Assembly (NCBI RefSeq): GCF_001403735.1
Contig: NZ_CXPG01000009.1
Span: 1 to 64,000 of the forward strand
DNA: 64,000 nucleotides
Direction: 5' to 3'
Source of the DNA: Jannaschia rubra
GTDB taxonomy: Bacteria; Pseudomonadota; Alphaproteobacteria; Rhodobacterales; Rhodobacteraceae
Under the pieces are notes generated by a model. It was given only the letters and a program-made list of their open reading frames with translations, had not been told where the DNA came from and searched no databases. This document shows, piece by piece, positions 27,281 through 34,574 of the stretch (the stretch's first letter is position 1; the number at the start of each line of letters is the position of its first letter). Made by a program: the position numbers and the translations under genes.

Positions 27281-27589
27281 ATGGACGCGATACGTAGACT
27301 GGCTATCGCCACGCTGGCACTGGCACTGCCGGGACAGACGCTTGCCGACGTCTTGTTCGAAAGTTTGGACGAGATCGTCGTGGTGCGTGTGCTCGATATG
27401 TTCGGAACCGCTTCGGTGGACGTGGTTGCGCAGGGCATCGACATGGTGACCTGCATCCTGCTGGACGCGAACCGGAAGCCGCTCGCTGTTGCTACGGGCT
27501 TTCTCCAGAACGGGGCCGGTCAAGCGCTCGCGGCGGACGTCGACGCGACTGCGGTTGCCAGCGTCCAATGCAACGGGAGTTCGATGTAA
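27281..27589 (+). CDS. Small exported protein of unknown function
   Basis: I do not recognise this 102-residue protein. It starts with a Sec signal (RRLAIATLALALPGQTLA, cleaved near residue 22). The mature part of about 80 residues has two cysteines (in VTCILLD and SVQCNG) that could form a disulfide. AAGGAA precedes ATG 27281. It lies 33 bases after polA and 3 bases before the CDF transporter on the same strand, so it may be co-transcribed with the latter. A periplasmic role is likely. Confidence 0.6.
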   Translation: MDAIRRLAIATLALALPGQTLADVLFESLDEIVVVRVLDMFGTASVDVVAQGIDMVTCILLDANRKPLAVATGFLQNGAGQALAADVDATAVASVQCNGSSM

Positions 27590-27592
27590 TCC

Positions 27593-28507
27593 ATGTCCCA
27601 CGACCACAACCACGGCCATTCCCACAGCCACATCGACCCGGAGGCGGGCGACCGGAAGGTCATGGCCGCCATCGCGGTCAACCTCGGGCTCACGGTTGCG
27701 CAGATCGTGGCGGGGGTGGTGTCAGGCTCGCTGGCCATGATCGCCGACGCGGTCCACAACCTGTCGGACGCGCTCAGCCTCGTCATTGCCTTCGCGGCCC
27801 GCAAGATCGCACGGCGGCCTTCGGACGCGCGCATGACCTTCGGCTATGGCCGGGCCGAGATGGTGGCCGCGCTGGTGAACTATACCTCGCTCGCCATCAT
27901 CGCGCTCTGGCTGCTGTGGGAGGGCACGGCCCGCCTGTTCGACCCGCAGCCCGTGGCGGGCTGGATCGTGGTGATCGTCGCCGGCATCGCGCTGGCCGTC
28001 GATCTGGTCACGGCCGCGCTGACCTATGCGATGTCCAAGACCTCGGCCAACATCCGCGCGGCCTTTCTGCACAACCTGGCCGATGCCCTGGGATCGGTTG
28101 GGGTGATCGTGGCGGGCACGCTGATCCTTCTGTTCGACTGGTGGATCGTCGACCCCATCGTGACGCTCGCCATCGCGGGATACATCCTGTGGCACGTCTG
28201 GCAGGGCACGCCCCGCGTCATCCGCATGCTGATGCTGGGCGCGCCGCCCGACATGGACGCCAAGGCCGTGCTGGCCGAGATGGAGGGGGTCGATGGCGTG
28301 GCCTCCGTCCATCACCTCCACCTGTGGGAGATGCAGGAGGGGCAACCGGCGGTCGATGCCCATGTCGTTGTCGATGAGGCCGATCCCGTGCTGGTGCGCC
28401 AGCGTGTGATCGACCGCCTGCACGACGTCTTCAGGGTCGAGCACACGACACTGGAAATGGAGCGCCCCGGCGCCTGCGAACCCGATGTCTCGGTCATCGG
28501 TCACTGA
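27593..28507 (+). CDS. Cation diffusion facilitator (CzcD/ZitB-like)
   Basis: This 304-residue inner-membrane antiporter exports Zn2+ or related metals for protons. The N-terminus is His-rich (HDHNHGHSHSH). Helix II carries the metal-site ADAVHNLSDALS motif, and helix V the second half, AFLHNLADALGSVG. Together these give the His/Asp tetrahedral site of Zn/Co/Cd members. A soluble ferredoxin-like C-terminal domain follows residue 210, with VHHLHLWEMQEG. The gene begins three bases after the small exported protein. Confidence 0.92.
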   Translation: MSHDHNHGHSHSHIDPEAGDRKVMAAIAVNLGLTVAQIVAGVVSGSLAMIADAVHNLSDALSLVIAFAARKIARRPSDARMTFGYGRAEMVAALVNYTSLAIIALWLLWEGTARLFDPQPVAGWIVVIVAGIALAVDLVTAALTYAMSKTSANIRAAFLHNLADALGSVGVIVAGTLILLFDWWIVDPIVTLAIAGYILWHVWQGTPRVIRMLMLGAPPDMDAKAVLAEMEGVDGVASVHHLHLWEMQEGQPAVDAHVVVDEADPVLVRQRVIDRLHDVFRVEHTTLEMERPGACEPDVSVIGH

Positions 28508-28515
28508 CCGACGGG

Positions 28516-29484
28516 TCAGGGCGCGGGCGTGCCGCCCGTCAGGATCGTGGCCATCCGGTCCGCGTCGATGTTGCCGCCGCAGTTGATGACTGCCACGGTC
28601 CGACCGGCCATCGCCTCTCGCTCCTGCATGAGGGCGGCGAGCGGCGCGGCTCCCGCGCCCTCGGTCGCGTTGTGCGTGGCGGTCCAGTAGAGGCGGATCG
28701 CTTCGGCCACCTCGTCGTCGGACACGGCGACGATGCGGGCAGCCCCCCGGCCGTAGATCTCCAGCGCCTCGCGCACCGGAGTCCGCACGGCGATGCCATC
28801 GGCGAAGGTCCGCGCCGTGTCGGTCGATATTGCCTGCCCCGCCGCGACCGACATTCGCGCGCCCTGGGCGGCCTCGCTGACGACCCCCACGATTTCCGCG
28901 CCATGTCGCAGGGCGTCGCGCGCGGCGATGCAACCGCAGATGCCCGAGCCGCAGCCGATGGGCACGTAGAGTACCTCGATCTCGGGATGCGCCGACAGAA
29001 GCTCCCACCCATAGGTCGCAACGCCGCGCACAAGCTCCCGGTGGAAGGGCGGCACGACGGTCAGCCCCTCCTCGCCAGCCGCGCGGATCGCCGCCTCCCG
29101 CGCGGTCTCGAAGTCGGTGCCGTGGATGCGCAGTTCGGCGCCCCAGGCCTTCATCGCGGCGTTCTTCTCGGGCGAATTGCTCTCGGGCACATAGACCACC
29201 GCGCGCAATCCTGCCGCCGTGGCCGCCCGTGCCTGCGACTGGCCGTGGTTGCCGCGGGTCGCGGTGACGATGCCTGTCACGTCGGGGCGCGTCCGCGTCA
29301 GCCAGTCGATGAAGGTGATCCCGCCGCGCACCTTGAAGGCGCCGGTCGGGTTGTGGTTCTCGTGCTTCACGATGACCTGTGCCCCCGTCGCCCGGTCGAG
29401 CAGGGGCCAGCGCATCTGGGCCGAGGGAGGCATGTTCCGGTGCACAAGCCGCGCGGCCGCCTCGATCTCCCTCAGGTCGAACAT
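28516..29484 (-). CDS. PLP-dependent threonine/serine dehydratase-like enzyme
   Basis: This 322-residue fold-type II PLP enzyme has the PLP lysine in NPTGAFKVRGG, the catalytic loop ATRGNHGQSQA, and the phosphate-binding Gly-rich loop in PIGCGSGICG. It lacks the C-terminal ACT domains of biosynthetic IlvA, so it resembles catabolic dehydratases. AAGGAGG precedes ATG 29484. It starts 17 bases after the TRAP large permease on the same strand, so it probably acts on what the TRAP system imports. A hydroxy amino acid is plausible; the exact substrate is unknown. Confidence 0.85.
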   Translation of the reverse strand: MFDLREIEAAARLVHRNMPPSAQMRWPLLDRATGAQVIVKHENHNPTGAFKVRGGITFIDWLTRTRPDVTGIVTATRGNHGQSQARAATAAGLRAVVYVPESNSPEKNAAMKAWGAELRIHGTDFETAREAAIRAAGEEGLTVVPPFHRELVRGVATYGWELLSAHPEIEVLYVPIGCGSGICGCIAARDALRHGAEIVGVVSEAAQGARMSVAAGQAISTDTARTFADGIAVRTPVREALEIYGRGAARIVAVSDDEVAEAIRLYWTATHNATEGAGAAPLAALMQEREAMAGRTVAVINCGGNIDADRMATILTGGTPAP

Positions 29485-29501
29485 GGGAACCTCCTTGGCA
29501 A

Positions 29502-30812
29502 TCAGATCGCGAACAGGGTGATGGCGGGAAAGGCCAGCAGGATCGCCACCCGTACCACGTCAGAGGCGAGGAAATACACCACCGCCCGCCAGGTCCGGAC
29601 GATGGGCGTGCCCGGGTCCATGGCGTTCACGACGAACAGGTTCATCCCCACGGGCGGGGTGATCAACCCCACCTCGACCACGATCAGGGTGAGGATGCCG
29701 AACCAGATCGCCGCCTCCTCCGGTGTCAGCCCGAAGTCGAGAGCCATCACCACCGGAAAGAAGATCGGCACGGTCAGCAGGATCATCGACAGCGAATCCA
29801 TCACGCAGCCCAGAGCAAGATAGAACAGCAGGATCGCCACCATCACCGTCATCGGCGCGAACCCCTGCGCGGCGATCCAGAGCGCCATTTCCTGCGGCAC
29901 CTGCGTCAGCGCGAGGAAGCCGTTGTAGAACCCCGCACCCAGCACGATGAAGAAGATCATCGCGGTGGACATGGCCGTGCCCATGAAGGCCTCTGCCAGC
30001 GTCCGCCCCGTCAGCCCGCCGCGTGCCCAGGCGATGAGACCGGTGCCCGCCGCGCCTACCGCCGCGCCCTCGGTCGGGGTGAAGACGCCTCCGTAGATGC
30101 CGCCGACCACCGCCACGAAGACCGCGAGCACTGGCCAGACCGCCAGCAGGCGATGGATGCGCCGTCTCATGGGGATCGCGTCGCGCAGGCCCCCCGGCAC
30201 CGGGTTCCTCGCCGCATGCACGCGGATGGCTACGGCGTAGCCCACGGCCGCCAGAAGGCCCGGCACGATGGCCGCGGCGAACAGCTTGGCGATGTTCTGC
30301 TCGGTCAGCACCGCGTAGATCACCAGCACGACGGACGGCGGGATCAGGATGCCGAGCGTCCCCCCGGCGGCCAGCGTCGCCGTGGCGAAGCCGCCGTCGT
30401 ATCCGTGGCGTCGCAACTCGGGCAGGGCGACGCGCCCCATGGTCGCCGCCGTGGCCAGCGACGAGCCGCAGATCGCCCCGAACCCCGCGCAGGCGCCGAT
30501 GGCCGCCATCGCGACCCCGCCCCTGCGATGGCCGAGGAACCCTTCGGCGGCATGGAAGAGCGCCCGGCTCATCCCGCCCAGGGTGGCGAAATGACCCATC
30601 AGCAGGAACATGGGCACGATCGACAGGAGATAGCTGGAAAAGGTCGAATAGGTCTCGTGCTTCAGACGCGACAGCGCGACGGTGTTATCGCCGGTCACGA
30701 CATAGAGCCCGCCCAGGGCGACCGCCAGCATGGCCAGCCCGATGGGCATCCGCAGGAAGATCAGCGCCAGCAGCACCGGGAACGACCACAGGCCTGTGGC
30801 AAGATCGTTCAA
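29502..30812 (-). CDS. TRAP transporter large permease (DctM)
   Basis: This 436-residue protein with about 12-13 membrane helices is the transport channel of a TRAP system. The conserved DctM segments are present: FGAICGSSLATAATMGRVALPE, LAAGGTLGILIPPSVVLVIYA and VGLITPPVGMNLFVVNA. The start is assigned to TTG 30812, which overlaps the small-subunit stop as TTGA; longer starts would run into the other gene. Transport is driven by the Na+ gradient with DctQ and DctP. Confidence 0.92.
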   Translation of the reverse strand: MNDLATGLWSFPVLLALIFLRMPIGLAMLAVALGGLYVVTGDNTVALSRLKHETYSTFSSYLLSIVPMFLLMGHFATLGGMSRALFHAAEGFLGHRRGGVAMAAIGACAGFGAICGSSLATAATMGRVALPELRRHGYDGGFATATLAAGGTLGILIPPSVVLVIYAVLTEQNIAKLFAAAIVPGLLAAVGYAVAIRVHAARNPVPGGLRDAIPMRRRIHRLLAVWPVLAVFVAVVGGIYGGVFTPTEGAAVGAAGTGLIAWARGGLTGRTLAEAFMGTAMSTAMIFFIVLGAGFYNGFLALTQVPQEMALWIAAQGFAPMTVMVAILLFYLALGCVMDSLSMILLTVPIFFPVVMALDFGLTPEEAAIWFGILTLIVVEVGLITPPVGMNLFVVNAMDPGTPIVRTWRAVVYFLASDVVRVAILLAFPAITLFAI

Positions 30813-31387
30813 GACGCGGACCCCTCGGGCGGCAGGATCACAGATCCGGTCGCCGCCTCGATCAGCCGCGCGACCGCGACATGGACGGCGACGGCCGCCG
30901 AAGCGATCGCCCCCGTCAGCGCGGCGGCATAGGCCCACCAGATCGGGAACTGGATCAGGAAGGTCGTCTCGCCATAGCGCATCTTGTCCTGCGTCCCCTG
31001 CCAGAGCTGCCAGCCGATCAGGATCAGCACCGCCGCGAACAGCACGGCCCAGAGCGCCGCGAGCCCCCGCCGCGCCCGCGGACCCAGCCGCGCGGTCAGC
31101 GCGTCGACGCTGGCATGGCCCCCCCGGAGTTGCGTGATGGGCAGGAAGGCAAAGACGGCGAAGGCCATCCCCGCCTCGACCAGCTCCAGATCGCCGTGAA
31201 TCGGACCCAGCCCCGTGGCGAGCAACGCCTCGGACAGAGCGCTCCCGGCCAGGGGCGGCGATTGCAGTACCCCGTTCAGGAACCGTCCCGTGATGGAAAG
31301 GCAGGTCAGGAGGATCATCGCGGTCAGGACGGCGCCGCCGAGGAAGGCCATCAGGCGGGCCAGGGCCGCGATCCAGCGTGAGATCAT
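30809..31387 (-). CDS. TRAP transporter small permease (DctQ)
   Basis: This 192-residue membrane protein has four predicted helices, the DctQ pattern. The second helix region (FAVFAFLPITQLRGGHASVD) carries the family QLRGGHxxVD signature. It is encoded between the solute-binding protein (28-base gap) and the large permease (4-base overlap). It bridges the binding protein and the large subunit. Confidence 0.9.
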   Translation of the reverse strand: MISRWIAALARLMAFLGGAVLTAMILLTCLSITGRFLNGVLQSPPLAGSALSEALLATGLGPIHGDLELVEAGMAFAVFAFLPITQLRGGHASVDALTARLGPRARRGLAALWAVLFAAVLILIGWQLWQGTQDKMRYGETTFLIQFPIWWAYAAALTGAIASAAVAVHVAVARLIEAATGSVILPPEGSAS

Positions 31388-31415
31388 GGCAGCCGTTCCT
31401 TCCGCGCGTGGCGCC

Positions 31416-32438
31416 TCAGCCGCCGTAGCCGTCCATCAGGCCGCGTGCCCGGTCGATCAGGGCCTGCCCGTCGATGCCCGCGGCCTCCATCTCGGCCACC
31501 CAGGCCTCGTGCACGGGCTGCGCCGCGTCCCGCCAGACCTGCGCCTCCGGTCCCGACAGGGTGACGACGGTATTGCCCGCGTCGACCGCCGCCTGCCGCG
31601 CAGGCGCGTCGGCGGCGGCCTGTGTCCGGCCAGCGAAGACCGAGAATTCAAGCCCCGAATTGGCGTCGATCACTGCCTTCAGATCATCGGGCAGCCCTTC
31701 GTAACGCGCCTTGTTCATCGCCAGAACGAAGGTCAGGGTATAGAGCATCGGCCCCTCGAACTCGGTGTGATGCTCCACCAATTCCGGCACCTTGAGCGAC
31801 CCCGTCACCTCCCACGGCAGGGTCGCGGCGTCGATGACACCGCGCGACAGGGCTTCGGGCACGGCGGGCACGGGCATGCCCACGGGCACGGCACCCAGCG
31901 TCTCGAGCATCCGGTTCACCGTCCGCGACGGGCCGCGGACCTTGACGCCGCGCAGGTCGCCCGGCACGCGGACTTCCCGGTCGGCGTGGATCAGGCCCTG
32001 ACCGTGGACCCAGGTGCCGAGCAGATGGACGTCCGTGAACTCCTCCTGCATGTCGCTCTCGAACATCTGCCAGAACGCCGCGGATGCGGCCTCCGCATCG
32101 CTCACCATGAAGGGCAATTCGAAGACCTCGGTTCGGGGAAAGCGGCCGGGAGTGTAGCCCACGACCGTCCAGATGACGTCCGCCACACCGTCGATGGCCT
32201 GGTCCATCAGCTGCGGCGGCGTCCCGCCCAGTTGCATCGACGGATAGCGGTCCACCTTGATGCGGCCGTCGCTGTCCCGCTCCACGTTGTCGGCCCAGAC
32301 GTCCAGGATCTGCGCGGGCACGTTGGCCTCGGCGGGCAGGAACTGGTGCAGCTTCAGCACCACTTCCTGCGCCAGGGCGGGCAGGGGCAGGACGGCCAGC
32401 GCAGCGGCGAGGCCAAGAAGCGTTCTGCGGTCGGTCAT
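31416..32438 (-). CDS. TRAP transporter solute-binding protein (DctP)
   Basis: This 340-residue periplasmic receptor has a signal peptide with an RR near the start (MTDRRTLLGLAAALAVLPL, ending ALA-QE). Family features are LKLHQFLPAEANVPAQ at the mature N-terminus, SMQLGGTPPQLMDQ, and the region VRGPSRTVNRMLETLGAVP around the carboxylate-binding Arg. It should bind a carboxylate-bearing ligand. It leads the operon DctP-DctQ-DctM-PLP enzyme. Confidence 0.92.
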   Translation of the reverse strand: MTDRRTLLGLAAALAVLPLPALAQEVVLKLHQFLPAEANVPAQILDVWADNVERDSDGRIKVDRYPSMQLGGTPPQLMDQAIDGVADVIWTVVGYTPGRFPRTEVFELPFMVSDAEAASAAFWQMFESDMQEEFTDVHLLGTWVHGQGLIHADREVRVPGDLRGVKVRGPSRTVNRMLETLGAVPVGMPVPAVPEALSRGVIDAATLPWEVTGSLKVPELVEHHTEFEGPMLYTLTFVLAMNKARYEGLPDDLKAVIDANSGLEFSVFAGRTQAAADAPARQAAVDAGNTVVTLSGPEAQVWRDAAQPVHEAWVAEMEAAGIDGQALIDRARGLMDGYGG

Positions 32439-32512
32439 CGTCTCAGGTCTCCCCCGGGTGGCGCGCCCGCGACATCACCACGGATGGTCGCCCGTGCCAA
32501 CGCCAAATCCCT

Positions 32513-34573
32513 TCAGCGCCGCCCCTCGCGCAGCCACGCCAGCGTCGCCAGCCCCGCCGCCAGCAGCAGGAACAGCCACGCCGGTACCAGCGACAGGACG
32601 CGCACGTCCGCCGTCAGATAGGCGCCGCGCGGGGTCCAGCCGATCCAGCCGCGCCCGGCGGCCCGCCGCCCCTCGCGCACGGAGCGCAGGTCTGGGGCGC
32701 CGTCCTCGACCGCGATGGCGCCACCCCGGCGTGCGTCGATGGCATCCGCCAGAACGACGTCGGTGGCGATGGTCTCGACGAATTCGCGCGGGGCGGCGGG
32801 GCCAAGGCCGATCACCGCCGTCCGGTCCCCCTCGACAAGACGATAGAGGCCCTGTTCGCCCCCTTCGATCCGTCCGACGAAGCGGCCCGGCGCCTCCTCG
32901 GTCAACGCAAGCTCCGTCTCGGTTCCGTCGGGCGCCGTGACCGTCACCGCGCCCGGCGTCTCGCCCAGGGTCCGCCGCGTCACAGTGATCTCCTGGCCCA
33001 GCGCACTCGCCGTCAGGGCTTCCTCCTCCAGCTCCGGCTCGGCCATGAGCCAATGCGCCAGCCGCCGCAGCAACTCCGCCTGCGGGCCGCCGCCCTCATA
33101 GCCGCGATCCCACAGCCAGACGTGGTCCGACCCGAGCAGCGCCACGCGTCCCGCCTTGACGCGGTCCAGCACCAGAAGCGGCTCGCCCTCGGTGCCGTCC
33201 ATCACCACCTGCGCGTCGGGATTGGCAAGCACCTGCACCTGTCGGAACCACCGGCCCCAAGGTGCGCCGTCCTCGCCGTATCCCTGCGGCAGACCTTCCG
33301 TCACCGGGTGCTTCTCGCCCGTTTCGGAAACCGTAGGCAGGAACGGCCGGTCGAGCAGGATGGCCGTCGGCGCCGCGGGCAGGATCGGCGCCAGGGGCGA
33401 GCGATAGAGGCTGTCGGCCGAGGCATAGTCCGGCCCCGCCGAGATCAGAAGCGCGCCGCCCTGTTCGACGTAGTTGCGGACGTTGTCGAAATAGATCGAC
33501 GGCAGGATGCCGCGCCGCTTGTAGCGGTCGAAGATGATGAGGTCGAATTCCTCGATCTTCTCGCTGAATAATTCACGCGTGGGAAAGGCGATCAGCGACA
33601 GCTCGTTCACCGGCACGTTGTCCTGCTTGCCCGGTGGCCGCAGGATGGTGAAATGCACGAGGTCCACGGCGGAATCTGCCTTGAGCAGGTTGCGCCAGGT
33701 CCGCTGCCCCGGATGCGGCTCGCCCGACACCAGCAGCACGCGCAGCCGGTCGCGCACGCCGTTGATCTGCACCACGGCGGCATTGTTGCGGTCGGTCAGC
33801 TCGCCGTCCGCCTCGGGCACGGTGAACTCGATCACGTTGAGCCCGCCGTGCGGCAGGGCGATGGGAAGCTCCAGATCCTGCCCCACGGGGATGCGGAAGG
33901 CACGGGGCTGGCCGCCGTCGACGGAGACCACGATGTCGGCCTCCGCGCCCATCTCGGGCGGCACATCGCCCTGATCCTCGATCCGCAGGGTGATCGTGAA
34001 CTCCTCGTCGAGAATGGCGAAGCTCGGCGCGTTCGACACGATCAGCCGCCGGTCCCAGTCGTCGGAGCGGCCGGTCCGCAGAAGGTGCAGCGGTGCGGGC
34101 AGGTCGGGGGCCAGCCCCGCGTCGTGCACCCGTCCGTCCGAGATCACGACCGCCCCGGCGACCCGGTCGCGCGGCACCTGCGCCAGAACCTCGTTCAGCG
34201 CGCCCATGACCAGCGTGCCCTCGTCGCCCGACGCGTCCGCCACCCGCGTCACCCGCACGTCGAGCCCGTCCGCGTCAGCCTCGGCCAGCAGGTCGGCCAG
34301 CGCGGCCTCGGTCTGGCCGGCGCGGTCCGACAGGCGCTGGCTCGCGCTCTCGTCCACTGCGACGAGCAGGATGTCCGACAGCGGCTCGCGCTCCTCGGTC
34401 TGCAGGCTCGGGTCGAGAAGCGCCACGGTCAGCACGCCCGCGGCCAGCGCCCGCAGCCACCACCCCGGCAGGCCGCGCCATGCCGCAAGCAGGCAGAAGG
34501 CCAGCGCCACGCCCGCCAGCACCGCGATCACGGGCCAGGGCAGCATCGGGTCGAACAGGATCTGCCGCGTCAT
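32513..34573 (-). CDS. Large membrane-anchored protein of the MoxR/DUF58 operon
   Basis: This 686-residue protein has two N-terminal helices, a long periplasm-facing or cytoplasmic soluble part, and a C-terminal helix (VLSLVPAWLFLLLAAGLAT) followed by basic residues. The soluble part begins with a von Willebrand-like strand (ILLVAVDESASQRLSD), whose MIDAS is incomplete. It continues with a glutamine-amidotransferase-like Rossmann region (FDLIIFDRYKRRGILP, YVEQGGALLISAGPDYA). Such proteins accompany MoxR AAA ATPases in predicted chaperone systems. ATG 34573 lies one base after the stop of the preceding gene. The exact role is unknown. Confidence 0.78.
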   Translation of the reverse strand: MTRQILFDPMLPWPVIAVLAGVALAFCLLAAWRGLPGWWLRALAAGVLTVALLDPSLQTEEREPLSDILLVAVDESASQRLSDRAGQTEAALADLLAEADADGLDVRVTRVADASGDEGTLVMGALNEVLAQVPRDRVAGAVVISDGRVHDAGLAPDLPAPLHLLRTGRSDDWDRRLIVSNAPSFAILDEEFTITLRIEDQGDVPPEMGAEADIVVSVDGGQPRAFRIPVGQDLELPIALPHGGLNVIEFTVPEADGELTDRNNAAVVQINGVRDRLRVLLVSGEPHPGQRTWRNLLKADSAVDLVHFTILRPPGKQDNVPVNELSLIAFPTRELFSEKIEEFDLIIFDRYKRRGILPSIYFDNVRNYVEQGGALLISAGPDYASADSLYRSPLAPILPAAPTAILLDRPFLPTVSETGEKHPVTEGLPQGYGEDGAPWGRWFRQVQVLANPDAQVVMDGTEGEPLLVLDRVKAGRVALLGSDHVWLWDRGYEGGGPQAELLRRLAHWLMAEPELEEEALTASALGQEITVTRRTLGETPGAVTVTAPDGTETELALTEEAPGRFVGRIEGGEQGLYRLVEGDRTAVIGLGPAAPREFVETIATDVVLADAIDARRGGAIAVEDGAPDLRSVREGRRAAGRGWIGWTPRGAYLTADVRVLSLVPAWLFLLLAAGLATLAWLREGRR

Positions 34574-34574
34574 C

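Noticed and set aside
24875-27631. A 918-codon open frame on the minus strand opposite polA
   Set aside because: polA has every expected domain and motif on the other strand. The antisense frame has shadow composition and no recognisable domain.
28516-32438. Hydroxyectoine (uehABC/eutB) or hydroxyaspartate (bhc) locus
   Set aside because: The PLP enzyme is superficially similar to EutB and BhcB, but none of the companion genes (eutACDE, bhcACD) or their regulators is present.
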